Origin: Albizia julibrissin
Lineage: Eukaryota; Streptophyta; Magnoliopsida; Fabales; Fabaceae
DNA: 64,000 nucleotides
NCBI GenBank assembly: GCA_037074505.1
Contig: CM073489.1
Span: forward strand, 36,021,058 to 36,085,057
Direction of reading: 5' to 3'
Part shown: piece after piece, positions 1 to 11,863 of the stretch
How the letters are laid out: each line of letters begins with the position of its first letter
Numbering within the stretch: position 1 is the first letter of the stretch
Notes under the pieces: generated by a model
What the model saw: the letters and a program-made list of their open reading frames with translations, nothing else
Told to the model about the DNA's origin: nothing
Databases searched by the model: none
Position numbers and translations under genes: made by a program

Positions 1-1680
1 ATCGTAGGTTCACTTATGAAACTCTTAATATTTTGAGAATATTCTCTTTATGTATTCTGAAATAATATTAGACTTAACCTAGTCATATCACAAATTTGAA
101 TAATGGTGATTTAGCTGTGTGCAACACCTTATGTCAAAATCCATAAGTAATGAGTGAATCATTATTTTGTTCAATATAGATGATTTAACTCCTACTAATA
201 TGGTGATATGACAGGACTATGATGCTTTCAACCTTATCATGTATGTGATTGCGTCATAACACCTTATTAATCACTAATGTGAGACATGCTTTTTAGGACG
301 GTTTCTCAGCTTTGCTAACTAAATTCCCATCATAATTTATTTGACCCTTTCTTTTAATTCGCATACATCTATCCCTATGTCTATAATGGAAAGATGCCAA
401 TGAAATTTACACTCTCATTATTTATGTTCTAGTCAGATTACTTGAAGTACATGATGTAGTTGGTAGCAATTGCCAAATTTGAATTATTATTGGTCTTAAC
501 CCAATCTGTTGATAGATTAAAGTTGTATAATAAGAGCATCATCTATCAATTTGAAATATCCCTTGTTTGTTTTGAGATTCTTTTCATAATAATTGATAGA
601 GTCCTTAATGTTGATGCTTCTATTTTCAAGCTTGATCAATTGAGAATTTCATAACTTCATGATGATGAGAATGGCAAGCATAGCAAAAAAAATTAAAAAT
701 TAAAATTTCAAAAGCTTACCAATCTTAATTGCGGACATATCAACGACATTTAAGTCAAGGAATATGAATCATACCTTTTTTGCATTTTTCCTTTCCAATC
801 TCTAGGAGCCAACACCTTAGATTAACTCCATCTACCAGTATTCACACGAATACGACTCCAACACGGATAACGTACTAACGCCTCTAATATCTTTCTAGGG
901 TTTTTGATGCGTCTCTATATTTCTCATCCGTGCTAGGATTATCTAGCACCTTCGTTTTTATAACTAACACTTAATTTTTTTATGAGCTAATTAAATAAAT
1001 TCGTTTTAATTAAATCTATCCAATAGTTTTAATTTAACTTATATATTTAATCCAAATAAAGAGCCAATGAAAATAGATTTAATTTATCTTTATAAATTAA
1101 ATTTGAGATATTATATCTCTATCAATGTTAGTTATTTAATTTATCATTATAAAATTAAATATGAAACTAACACTACACACACACACACATATAAATTCGT
1201 CTACCCTAGAAATATTGTATTCATGGAATCTTAGACACATCTTAGATTCAATAAATCTGGACATTATAGCTCGTGTTGGCCTATTCTTGCGTGTGACCCT
1301 ATAGGTCCATACGAAGTTAGTAGTGGGCCAATAACTGTATTAACCCACAAGTCGCAAGCGGCTTCTAGGAAGACATTACGACTGCCCAATTCATATGAGG
1401 ACTGTTAACACGATGCAATCTGTCATACAACCATGTCACGTCTCTTTTGTCACACAATATTTCGGCTAAGGATGAGGCATGGATAATGTCATCATCTTAT
1501 TCATGACTATTACTTTCCCGATTCCTAAGTAGTTTGACAACAGAAATGGAAACTTCTTTCCATTGTAGTATGACCATATATTTCTTAGACTCACTCATTG
1601 AGGGGTCCAGTAATATCTTTTTACTAATGTGAGGGACAAATTTCATCTTGACCATTCACATTCCTCTGCATGAAAACCAC
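1..1680. other. AT-rich intergenic DNA, no gene recognised
   Basis: No reading frame here resembles a known protein; the 64-codon frame at 460-654 is low-complexity and isolated. A (CA)n/(TA)n run lies near 1174-1192. Phrases around 1260-1480 read like LTR-retrotransposon interior or LTR DNA but show no coding capacity. Probably degenerate repeat. Confidence 0.5.
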
Positions 1681-1689
1681 TAAGCTCGA

Positions 1690-2112
1690 TTGTAGCCTTT
1701 ATCATTACCCGGTCAAAGGTGACTTTTGACTAGGTCAAAGTTTAGCGACTCTCATGTAGGAATCCATGATGATCTTAGGTTAAAGGGTATAGTGACGTGG
1801 TTATACATGAAATAAGCCTATGACTTAATCCATGCATCTTTCTCATAGCAAGTCGGTCAAGTACCTTGTACTCTTACAAATGCCTAGGACTTTGATTTGT
1901 ATCTCCACACCTCTTCAAAGTCATACTGGTCTTATTTCATCTTTACTTCCACATAAATGACCGACTAGGGACATTTAGGATAATCATTATGATTTATCCA
2001 AGGATAGTTATCACAGTGAACATGTGAATAATATGATAACAAAATGGAGAAATTCATTAAATAATAGTATTCAAAGTATAATGATTGACCCCTATGGCAT
2101 AATTTTCAACAC
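1690..2112 (-). repeat. LTR-like repeat arm, inverted partner of 7311-7690
   Basis: Read on the minus strand, this begins TGTTGAAAATTATGCC at about 2112 and then matches, base for base over long stretches, the plus-strand sequence starting TGTTGGAAACTGCG at 7311. Both then run through a shared segment ending near the phrase meaning CATGTAAGAATCC. A TGTTG start is typical of copia-type LTRs. No primer-binding site, coding domain or matching terminal CA was located, so this could be a solo LTR, one end of a non-coding derivative, or a foldback arm. The two arms are 5.2 kb apart and in opposite orientation, so they are not the LTR pair of one simple element. Confidence 0.5.
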
Positions 2113-2655
2113 ATGATGTTTCACATTTACCTCAACGAGAAGAGTATCATGTAAAACCAATGTTCTATCATGATTAGAGGTTACAATCCGTTATGTGTGA
2201 TAATCCTGAATGAATTTGATCACTCCCATTAATCATACCATTTCTTAATAATTTGGCATTTTAAAATTACTACACAACTTCTAAAATGAAATGGACAACT
2301 CAATAAAATTCCCAAGATCTCTTTACATCTTCATCAAAATATGCAGTCTTAGTATCTGAGATGTTTTCCTTCCATACTCTTGCATCTATAAGACAATTCT
2401 ATATATAACCTGAGCTTCCAACTTTTAGATTTTAAAAGAGTTTAAACATAATTTGTTGGAAACTCATCTAAGATATATAGTTGTCTTGAAAACATTCATT
2501 AAGAGGAAAATATATAGGCTAAGTTATTGTCCTCAATCACATACCCATCATGCCATCCATATCTTCTAATTGACTTCACTATATTAATCTGTTTACCAGA
2601 TTAAATTACCCGCTTTTGCTTTATATACTCTAAAAGTGTCAAATGACAATACTTA

Positions 2656-3789
2656 GGGCCCGTTTGGCTCGATCCCATTACACCATGCAATGTATTGCAA
2701 TGCAATATTAATTACAGGGCAAGTGTTTGATTTGATTTTTAAGCAAGGTGTAATGAGTTATTATTTTAAAAATTATTTAAAATTAATATATCACACAAAT
2801 TCTATTTTACCCTTACTATAATTTTTGTAAAAAAATAGTTAAGATCCATCACGCTACCTCATCATAATTATTACGTTATCTCACCGAAGATCGTCAGATG
2901 GCGATAGTTATGGTGGTAGAGGATGGTAACGGTGATGTGGCAGCGACAACGACCGAAGGTGGTGATAGTAATAACAGTGGAGGAGGAGGTAATGGCGGTG
3001 ATGACAGGGGTAGCAATGGTGGAAGTGGAAAAGGAGAAGGTAGTGGCGGCGGTGCGATGGTCGAGGAGGAGGTAGTGGTGGCTGTGGCGGTGATGGTCGA
3101 TGAAAGAGGAGGTAGTGATAGCGGGCGGTGGTAATAGTGAACGTAGTAGTAACGAGGTTTGGCCGAAGATGAAGAGGTCATGGTGGCGGTGGCAACAGTG
3201 GTGGAGGAGAAGGTAGTGATGGCAGAGGGGGATGGAGTAGGAAGAGGTAGTGACAGCAGCAACAGTGGGGGCTGGCGACAACAATGGTGGGGGGTGGCAG
3301 GGGGCGAAGGTGGAAGAGGAGGAGGTAGTGTCGGCGACGGCGTGTGGCCAGTGGCGGTGAAGGAGGAAGAGGTAGTAGCTATAATGGTAGGTGGCGGCAG
3401 CGGGGGGCGGCGGCGGTGGTGGAGGAGGTAGTGGCGGCAGTGACGGCATTAAGGGAGGAGGAGGCAGTGGCAATAGTAGTGGCGGGGGGTTGATGGAGGA
3501 GGAGGTAGTTACGGTCGCGGTTGTAGCGTGATGTGTTTAAGTAAAAAGATATAAGTAAAATAAAGAGAAGTGAATCTAAAGGGTAAATTGGACTTTTTTA
3601 ACCATGCAATAGGATGGTAATGAGGATTCATAGGGGGGAGGTATGAATGAGGATTGCCAATTTTTTGGTAATCATCATTACTATGGTAAACCCTATTACC
3701 ATACCAAAGAGCAACCAAATACTGTTCTCTTGGTAATGCAATCATGATTACCATTACATGCATACAATAGGGTTGAACCAAATGGGCTC
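2656..3789. mobile_element. Non-autonomous PIF/Harbinger-like element with TTA target duplication
   Basis: The left end reads GGGCCCGTTTGGCTCGATCC. The reverse complement of the right end reads GAGCCCATTTGGTTCAACCC, so these are imperfect terminal inverted repeats. Both ends are flanked by TTA (2653-2655 and 3790-3792), the target duplication expected of PIF/Harbinger elements. The element is about 1.13 kb, encodes no transposase, and its centre is a GGN-rich satellite (separate entry). Subterminal sequence is AT-rich. The superfamily assignment rests on TTA plus the terminal motif only. Confidence 0.65.
2893..3530 (+). repeat. GGN-rich trinucleotide satellite inside the 2656-3789 element
   Basis: About 640 bases of irregular GGT/GGC/GGA/GAG triplets on the plus strand (CCN on the minus), in strong contrast to the AT-rich surroundings. 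The strand bias keeps long frames open in several phases, giving Gly-rich (plus) and Pro/Ser/Thr-rich (minus) spurious translations. There is no sign of selection on any one frame and no conserved domain. Confidence 0.8.
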
Positions 3790-3792
3790 TTA

Positions 3793-4780
3793 ATTATAAA
3801 GCAAAAGGTGTTTAGGTATTAGAAGAGTTAAATTAAAGCAGGATGAGACATTTCATCTATTAGAACACAACTAACGGTAAGTGTATATCCACTACTACCT
3901 CCAATCAAGCCTCTAATTATAGGCATATTAAGCTTTAAATGTCTATTACTTTATGGTTTTAGAGTTGATAGCTTGATTGCCCTCACTTAAAATCTCATGC
4001 TTTTCCTAATATGAGCAAAACTTATATATACACTTTCCAATGAATACTTGATGTCCATACATGTATTCATGAAAAAGAGTAATGACTCATGAGATAATAA
4101 ACTGAGGATTTATTCTACCCATATTAATGGAGACATTTTACCCTATGATGGAGAATAACTTTATAGTCAACAAAACAATGCAATAACATTTATAAGAATT
4201 TCTAAATCTATCCTTCAATCTATCAACAACCATTGACTTTGTTCCATTCTTCATGTACTTGTAATAACCATCTTTTAATTGAGATTACTTAATTGAGACA
4301 ACAATGTTATTTCATTTCTTACGCTATAGTATTATAAATACTAAAACTTTTCTTAATGTCAATTTTATCTTAATGGTAGCAATTCTTCTTATAGGCTTAA
4401 TTGTCTCTAATAAATTATATCGAACTAAATAATTGAACAAATAACAATCATGCTACGAAGTCAAAATAAAGTTAAATCATGATTACAAAATTACTTTAAG
4501 AGGCAAGAAACTATCGCATATAGACATATGTTTACCAATGTAAATCATACAATTATAAATTCGTATCACTAATGTCTACCTATGGGCAAAGACATTAGCA
4601 TAAAATGAATTTATCTCGAATTGATGAAACTAGAATACATTTATATCCCTTAATGCCTGTGGGCTACTTAGAAAATATAATGTCCTTCCATTTCATCCTA
4701 ATTAAAACTATGATTATAATTATCTACCTGTGGGTAAAGATTAATTATAATCATATATTTAATTACAATTGATGTCTTAA
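3793..4780. other. AT-rich intergenic DNA, nothing recognised
   Basis: No coding frame or RNA gene was seen. The sequence is AT-rich with a texture similar to the repeat modules that follow, and is probably part of the same degenerate repeat. Confidence 0.5.
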
Positions 4781-4819
4781 ATCTTTGTGTGATATATTTT
4801 GTTCGTTAGAATAAAATAA

Positions 4820-5470
4820 AGTGTATGTACCTAGTGAGGATGTTGTGGCTACTTCTTGATTCTACATATTCATCACAAAGACATCACACAATTGTGTATA
4901 CTAATTGTACATATGATCATAATTTGATATGGTAAAATCTTATGTGATTAAATATGCATACAACATGTGTATAGGGATACTGTAGCTATTCCTTAAACAA
5001 AATATGTATGTTAATCACTAATTTCAAATATGTGTAATTTAAATACCATATATATACACACAATGTCAATGTGAATCCTAATTAATTAATTTAATCAACT
5101 TTTGAAGATTGATATTATAAAATCTATATGAGATTATTTATACATGTTGTAAGAGGGCGCTATAGCTACCACTCTAGTATGCAAGTTAATCATAAATATC
5201 AATCATGTAAACTTAAATTCTGTAAATGCACAGCTTCATAGAAGACTTAACCAATTAATGTAATCAACATAAGTGATAAATACAATCCTCCCACTTTGAT
5301 TAAATTAATATTACCCATTTAATAGAGTTGATATGTTAAAACACATAAGTGATTATCTATACATGCAATAGAGGATGCTGTGACTATTCTCCAAGATGCA
5401 TGTTAGTCATAAATATCAACCTTATGCATTTAAATTCCAAATATGCACAAATCCTTAATGAGAATCTATT
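4820..5470 (+). repeat. Four diverged tandem modules of about 140-215 bp
   Basis: A recurring phrase of the form GAGGATGCTGTGGCTATTCT followed by a TGCATGTTAATCATAAATAT-like phrase appears at about 4836, 4975, 5153 and 5371. Each copy is followed by a short stretch containing TGTGTAATTTAAAT-like or AATTCTGTAAATGCAC-like sequence and an AATTAAT-rich tract. Units are strongly diverged and differ in spacing. This looks like internal tandem repetition in an old non-coding retroelement. No coding potential. Confidence 0.5.
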
Positions 5471-5479
5471 TAATAGATT

Positions 5480-7300
5480 AGTTTAATCAACAAGATGTAA
5501 CTAAATAATCAAACAAAATAAATTCTCCCACTATTTTACTCATGAAAAATAAATCCAATATATGCATATCTTGATGGAGGGATTAATTAAAACCCTCCCA
5601 CTGTTTTATGTATTCAAAATTGTTTAAAGAGTTAATTTTGGCACTTTTCAACTTAAATTAGATCTCACAAAATTTTGAATTGTTAAAAATTGTCTAGAAT
5701 CAACTTTCCAAATATTTAGACAATTAAATAACTCATGAAAATGATTTCACAAATTTTCCAGTATGTTAAAGTTGCCAAAATTAATCATTTTCATTAATTT
5801 AAACAATTTAATGTGATATAATCAAAATTATACATAAAACAGAAGCTAATTTAATAAACAGTGAGTAAATATTTTATTTAACCCATAATTCATTTCTGGA
5901 GATTAAAACTTTATAGCCCAGGTAATTAAAAAAATGTAACAAGGCGTAGAAGGTTGCTCAAAACGTCACTGTTGAAGGTTTAGAAAATTCTAAAACCCAA
6001 ACTTAGAGGCTTACTTCAGAAATATTTCCAAAATTCTAGAAATGAAATAGTTAATAAGCCTCAAAATTAATAAGGTCCAGAATGAAACACTTCAAATTAA
6101 AAAAAACGTAAGCCCATAATGTAAAAATAAAAGTCCAGCGCAAATTAGAATAAAATCCTGTATTTTTGCCCCGGCCCAGATGTTTATATTAACCCAAAAT
6201 GTAACAAATTAAACAAGGCAAAACAATTCCTAAGGCCAGAAAAGCAGCCCATAGCTTATATAAAATGAACCCAAAATGGACAAAGTCTAGAGCACAATAA
6301 AATTCATCATTTTGCGTCAACCCAGATGCAGAATTGAATTAGAAATAGAAAAATTAAGTTTGGGAGCCTAATAATTTCTAGCCTAAATCGTGTCTAGCCC
6401 TCTCTCTGCTGGATAAGTGAAACACACTGTTTCAATAGAAGGTCGAATGACGCCATTTCACGCGAATAGGAGGACACTTTTAGGAAACGGTGTGTTTCTC
6501 TTGTCTTCCTTACACAGCCGGGTTAGCCTACCCGATCCGACTCCAATGCGTGACCCGACCAGTTCCGCCGCTGCAACCTCATGCGACGTTTCTCGGTGGA
6601 GACTTTTGGCTCCGTTATCAAAGATTCTCACTCTAGCCATGAACAGAAAATTAAGGCAGAAAACATATACAGAATAATTTCACCATTATTGTCTAAAACC
6701 AAAAATGAATTTTTTTTATTATTGAACCTAAAAATAAAAGCGAAAATAGGTTCGGATCCTTTGATTTCCGATGAAGAGGCGACGGCGTCCTCAAAGAGCA
6801 AAATCATTCTTCTCTTGTCTCTTTATTCGATAAAACTTAAGTCAAAAACAAATTTTCGAAACACAGATCAAAAAGTGTGAACATGCACAAATTAAGATTC
6901 ATCTTTGAAAGAGGCCATCGAGTATACATTAAGGACGATTGAAACATGGATTTCACTTGTTCTCGAAAACCGATTAAACACAAACATCAGATTTTCTAGA
7001 AACCATCGATAAACAAAATTAAAAGATGTATGTATTGATCAAGAATGATTAAAGGCGATTTAAGCATGGATCATATTTTCGAAAATCATCACAAAAATTG
7101 AATAGGAAAAACTTGAATTGATCAAAAGGATTTCTCCTTCATTGCTTCAATAACTGCACAAGGCAATTTGAATTCCCTATGAAACTTGAGAATGGTGGTG
7201 ATTCATAGGAGTTAAAAGAAATTCCTCTTAGCCCAATATTCGAGAGTTGAAATTATGCAGTTTAATATAATTTATCAGAATAAATTCCAAACCCAGATGA
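5480..7300. other. Intergenic DNA, no gene recognised
   Basis: Apart from a slightly more GC-rich patch at about 6470-6620, the stretch is AT-rich. Overlapping short frames at 6417-6880 occur on both strands, have no recognisable domain and no splice context. I see no RNA gene. Confidence 0.45.
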
Positions 7301-7310
7301 ATCAACTGTT

Positions 7311-7690
7311 GGAAACTGCGTCCTACGTTAATCATTTTACTTTAAATATTGTTATTTAATAAATTTTCTCCATTTTACTATCATATTATTTGCATGTTCA
7401 TTGTGATAATTATTATTATATAAATCATAATGATTGTCATAAATGTCCATGTTCGGTCATCTATGCGGAAATAAAGATAAAATAAGATCAGTATGATTTT
7501 GAAGAGGTATATGATACAAATCAAAATCACAGGTACTTGTAAGAATATAAGGTGCTGGATCGACCTATTATGAGAAAGCTGCATGGATTAAGTCATAAGC
7601 GTGTCTCATGTATAACCACGTCACTATGCCTTTTGACATGAGATCATCATGAATTCTTACATGAGAATCACTCAGCTTTGACCTATTCAT
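7311..7690 (+). repeat. LTR-like repeat arm, inverted partner of 1690-2112
   Basis: Begins TGTTGGAAACTGCG and runs parallel to the minus-strand sequence starting at about 2112. Shared phrases include CCATTTT...ATCATATTATT, AATCATAATGATT and GTGACGTGGTTATACATGA. The copy is clearly diverged. It may continue to about 8150, but the end was not found. See the partner arm for interpretation. Confidence 0.5.
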
Positions 7691-8189
7691 GAAACCTCAT
7701 ATGAGCAGACTAGATTTTTCTTATACTCATCTCGTTTGCCCATAAACCCAATCGTGTGTTTTCTATTATTAGAAAAACTACATTAATAGCCAATAATCTT
7801 AATTTTGAATTGGACCTAAATCTAATTTACATAATACACTCAGGATATTTTAATTAATTACATAATTAATAATAACTAATAGTAATTATAATATATTAAA
7901 ACATCTTACATGATCATGATCATGATCATGATTTAATTAACCAGTTCGACGGAACCTTATTTCGCATTATGGATGGCATGCGAATACGGAATATAATGTT
8001 CACAGGCTTCGTACTTATCTTTTACTCTCTCAACCAGCAAATTTCAATGGTGGTCTTCTTGATCACTAAATAGTAAATAGAGAGACGAATTGATCTGATC
8101 AAGAAATAAAATTTGTGCTTGTTCTTTTGCTGTTGCTATCACCGTTATAGTAATCTCTGACGGCTATGTGTCTTCACTATTAGAATATA

Positions 8190-8575
8190 AAAATGTCTCA
8201 CACTGATTAATTAAATAAGATATTAAAGGTGTGTATAAGGTAAAAATGGAGTCCTATCAGATAGTTTAAATATTTTGATACAAAAAGAACTTTAATCTAT
8301 ATCTTAAAACTCAACAAGGCATCAAGAGTTATTCGACTTGAGACTGAAAAAAGTGTGCAAAAAAATATGCTAAAACTAAGCCTCTTAGACTTAAAAAAAA
8401 AAAAAGCAAAATTTCAGGAGGAGAAGAAGTCTTACATTGATTAATGAAAGAAGATATTAAAGGCATTACAAGTAGAGAAAGTCTCACATTGATTAATCAA
8501 AGAAGATATTAAACGTATATAAGATAAAAGGGATCCAATCAAATAGCATAAACTATTTTGATAGAAAGACAACAT
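8190..8575 (+). repeat. Three direct repeats of an approximately 35-60 bp motif
   Basis: A motif of the form GTCTCACATTGATTAAT followed by AAAGAAGATATTAAAGG recurs at about 8193, 8430 and 8492. The first and third copies continue into a related phrase ending in a TATTTTGATA-type sequence. The copies are imperfect and separated by unrelated A-rich sequence. No gene is associated. Confidence 0.6.
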
Positions 8576-9109
8576 TAGCATATAATAAAGAACAATAAGA
8601 AGTTTTATCTTAACAATCTTAATATATACCTATATCTAACATACTTTCATGAATGTATGAAGTGGAGAGTGGGGTGAGGAATAAGAAGAATACAAGGAAT
8701 TGAAATAGGTACACGTATCTCCTTGTTCCATCACATGTACTATATATCAATGAATTTACAATAATCTGTATGATCTAATGGCTAACAATATATACACATA
8801 TGTGCTTTGTTCGAGAAGGAAAATTGATAATGTATATATAGATCGCCCCAACCTATATATAAGCTAGCTATGATATACGAAAAACACAAATTCTTGAATC
8901 TTTTCTTCATTTATTTCGAAAACGAAGAAAATTTGTTTTTATTTAAGTATTGATCACGTAAACGCAACAATATTTCATAAATGTATGTATACCTATTATT
9001 TATAAAAAGTAGATTGAATGTAATTTTCTAAAAAAGAAGACTTGTAATGTTTGTTATATATGGGAAAAGAATGTTTTCTGATCAAAAGGAAATGGAAAAA
9101 TGCACTGTC

Positions 9110-9760
9110 TTACCAGTGTCCCCCCGAATCAATCTGGTCCTGTTTGATAGAAGTTGGGGAGAAAGGTAGAGTATATGGCTGGCCAGAAGGAACATAAGAA
9201 GGCTGATGAGAAATTAGGTTTGTGGAAGAATATACTCTACTTAAAGGCAAATTATTATTATTATTGTTGTTATTATTAATATTATTAGTTTGGTCTTGGT
9301 GGTGGTGGTGGTGGAGCCTTTGTTCAGAACGTTGTTGTTTTGGAAGATTAAGCTTCTCTCCTTCAATGTCTCTATACTTCTGAAGGTAACATTTCAAAGG
9401 GTCCACGTAATCATCAAACCCTAGGATTGAAATGGCCCATATAATATCATCTCCATTGATGGTCTTCCTCTTCTCTTTCTGGCATTTATCAGAGGCTTCT
9501 CCGGTGATGAAGCTGATGAACTCTGATACACATTCTTGAACTGTCTCTTTAGCGTCCTTTGAGATTTTCCCATTCGGAGGCATCACTTTCTTCATGATTC
9601 TTCCCACATTTGCTATGGGCAGAAACCGATCTTGTTCTTTGTTACTGTTGCTGCTGCTGCTGTTACTATTATTGTTGTTGCTTGATGTCTTTAAGGAAGG
9701 ACTTTCAGGGCTTTCTGAAATGATCCCATTTGGCAACTTGTTGTAGCTCTCATCTTCCAT
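9110..9760 (-). CDS. NF-YB7: NF-YB7-like nuclear factor Y subunit B (CCAAT-binding, HAP3/CBF-A type)
   Basis: Single-exon gene for a 216-residue protein. It is the histone-fold B subunit of the trimeric NF-Y complex, which dimerises with NF-YC and then recruits NF-YA to bind CCAAT boxes in promoters. Residues 44-134 form the NF-YB domain (DRFLPIANVGRIMKK, TVQECVSEFISFITGEASD, KRKTINGDDIIWA are all present). The position that is Asp in LEC1-type subunits is Lys here (KISKDAKET), so this is a non-LEC1 type. The segment after the histone fold (GEKLNLPKQQ), a His/Gln/Asn-rich tail (about 149-170) and a C-terminus ending IDSGGHW match what I recall of Arabidopsis NF-YB7. The frame is open upstream to 9886, but that extension is not NF-YB-like, so the ATG at 9758-9760 (MEDESYNK) is chosen. 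A Ser/Asn-rich repeat lies just before the domain. Only the exact ortholog name is inferred. Confidence 0.93.
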   Translation of the reverse strand: MEDESYNKLPNGIISESPESPSLKTSSNNNNSNSSSSNSNKEQDRFLPIANVGRIMKKVMPPNGKISKDAKETVQECVSEFISFITGEASDKCQKEKRKTINGDDIIWAISILGFDDYVDPLKCYLQKYRDIEGEKLNLPKQQRSEQRLHHHHHQDQTNNINNNNNNNNNLPLSRVYSSTNLISHQPSYVPSGQPYTLPFSPTSIKQDQIDSGGHW

Positions 9761-9766
9761 GATCTT

Positions 9767-10490
9767 AGAGAGATTGAGTGGTATTGGTATGAAGCTATTG
9801 GGAGAGAGTAATTTGATATTGCAATTGTTATGGGACACAAGATGAGCTGAAAGAGAGGCATAAAAATAGGCAAGCAAAGTGGGCAAGTAAAAGTAAAATA
9901 GAATTTTAAAACCAAAAAAATTCTAAACAAGGTATGTTAGGATTATTTTCACCGGTGAAGGCGCCGGGGACTCGCCTCTTGATGTGGAATTGCCACGACA
10001 CAATCCTTCTAAAACAAGAGTGCACTATTAATTAATCACAAGAGGGACATGATTAATATTTTTCAAACATAGCTTACTTAATAGTGTATTCGACACTTCC
10101 ATAACAATATTATTGGGCATTGATAATCTTCTTAACTTTACAGCTGATGACATTATTTATGTGCAGCCAACTCGACCGAACTGGTTAATTGACCCGGCCT
10201 GTTCGCTGAGTTTCAAGTCAACTCGGCCAGCCTCGTCCTAGTTTCACATCCATTGTCTTTATTTCACAATTTGAGAGAGAATCATCAATCATCCAATTAA
10301 TGCCAGCAACATTGTTGCGTCTAGTTCATGTTGCCTCATATGGCGTTCCGTTGCTGATATGACGAATTAACAACGCCCACTTCGTGTGAAGTTTTATCTC
10401 CAATTGTTTAAGAGTTAGATTGGGATCCACTTTGCTCCTGAATGTATGATTTTAATCTTTAACTCACTTGCAAATTGTTAAATTTCAAAG
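9767..10490. other. Upstream region of NF-YB7 and intergenic DNA
   Basis: The presumed promoter and 5' leader of the minus-strand NF-YB7 gene lie here. No convincing TATA box was fixed. A phrase rich in CGACCGAACTGG and GACCCGG at about 10166-10240 resembles the CCGGTT-type MITE ends seen at 46.8 and 49.2 kb and may be a fragment of one. Confidence 0.35.
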
Positions 10491-10498
10491 AATTAAGA

Positions 10499-11110
10499 TG
10501 TAATTTTACCAATAAATTTTTTTAGAAGGGCGTTTGACACAAATAAATTTTAGAAACATTGAAAATATTAATAAACAATTTAAAATTATGTAAATTCAAC
10601 AAACTCATTAATTGTTACCAAAGGCCATTAGGGTTTTCTCTTCTTATAATTTCGGGTTAAATTGTAATTTTTCTAACAAAGTTTATCTCAATAAGCATCT
10701 GACACAAATAAGTTTTGAATGGGCAAAAAAATATTAATAAACAATTTAAAAGGGTTCAAATTTGCCAACACTGTTAAATTTCACTAAACGCCATTAGAGT
10801 TTTATTCTCTTATAATTGAATAGCCTTTTGGTTAAAACTAATAGTTTTTGTGAATTTGTACCATTTTAAATTGTTTATTGGTATTTTTGCCTCTTTCAAA
10901 ATTTATTTATGCCAAACGTCCTTCCAAAAAAAATTTGTTAGTAAAATTACATTTTAACCTTATAATTTAATGTCAGTTTAGTAAAAGTTAACGGTTTTGA
11001 TGAATTTGTACAATTTTAATTTTTAAACTGTTTATTAGTATTTTTATCTCGTAGAAAACTTATTTGTACCCAAACACCCTTCAAAAAAAAATTTATTGGT
11101 AAAATTACAC
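10499..11110. repeat. Foldback repeat: two direct modules followed by two inverted modules
   Basis: A module of about 110-140 bp (TGTAATTTTACCAATAAATT, then GACACAAATAA, AATATTAATAAACAATTTAAA) occurs at about 10499-10615 and again, degenerate, at 10660-10790. It then appears as its reverse complement at about 10830-10960 and 10970-11110. The whole is thus a large imperfect palindrome with doubled arms. It contains no coding frame. It behaves like a foldback or MITE-type element; target duplications were not identified. Confidence 0.65.
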
Positions 11111-11337
11111 CTCAACCTAATTTTAAATGACTATCAAAGAAAGTCCACTATTTGAAATGTTTCTTTTAATTAATGAATTTTCACCGGTGTTTTCTTGTTT
11201 TTATTAAGCCAAGACCTGTTTTATCACGCTTCAAAGAAGAGCAGAGAATGCATTTGAATAGAGCTGGACTAATGAAAGAATATAAAAAGCTTCGAAGCTC
11301 CAGTCAGTGATAATACTTCGGCTTAGTCTTGCAGCAA

Positions 11338-11451
11338 AATTATATAAGATCAACTCTGCAGTGCAATTTGGATTTTATATTAAATATTGAAAATAATTAT
11401 ATAAGATCAACTCTGCAGTGCAATTTGAAATTTATATTAAATATTGAAGAT
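11338..11451 (+). repeat. 57-bp tandem duplication (two units)
   Basis: Two adjacent units beginning AATTATATAAGATCAACTCT, at 11338 and 11395, are almost identical over 57 bases. The period is a multiple of three, so a short open frame spans both units, but it has no homology or context as a gene. It lies about 410 bp beyond the PMT26 stop codon and could fall in its 3' flank. Confidence 0.8.
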
Positions 11452-11863
11452 AGTATTGGAAATTTACCCAATACATACAGATCCAATACTCCTTCGCTCA
11501 GGCGCTACCTCTGCTTTTTATTGAAGAAGTCGTAAAATGCTCCAATTTTGTATCAAGAATATTAACGTATAAACCTAACAGCGTCTGAGGTATTTTCGTT
11601 AGGGTGTTTACGTTGCATGAGATTTGAGTTCAAGTAATATAATAATTACCCTAACCAGCACCGGAGAATTTTATTAGGCTTCTATCAACCAAAATAGGCT
11701 TTACAATTGCAAGAACTTAATCAAACTGACTGCGCCCATAAAAAACAACGCTAACAAAAACAAGAAAATAATAACGCTCTAAATTGAGGAGATCAAAATC
11801 GACAAGCTTCTGACATAACTAATTTTGGCCCCAAAAAAGGGAAAAAAAATTATGGTCACCCTC

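Noticed and set aside
2871..3530. Long Pro/Ser/Thr-rich (minus) and Gly-rich (plus) reading frames
   Set aside because: They arise from a GGN/CCN satellite with strand bias; several phases are open at once, and none has domains or splice context.
6417..6880. Overlapping frames on both strands near 6.5 kb
   Set aside because: No recognisable domain, no splice sites tied to a longer model, and both strands are open at once.
9761..9886. 42-residue N-terminal extension of NF-YB7
   Set aside because: The added residues do not resemble NF-YB proteins, and the usual short Ser/Asn-rich leader begins at MEDESYNK (9760).
11329..11535. 68-codon frame with an internal 19-residue repeat
   Set aside because: It merely reads through a 57-bp tandem duplication; there is no homology, and it lies in a 3' flank.
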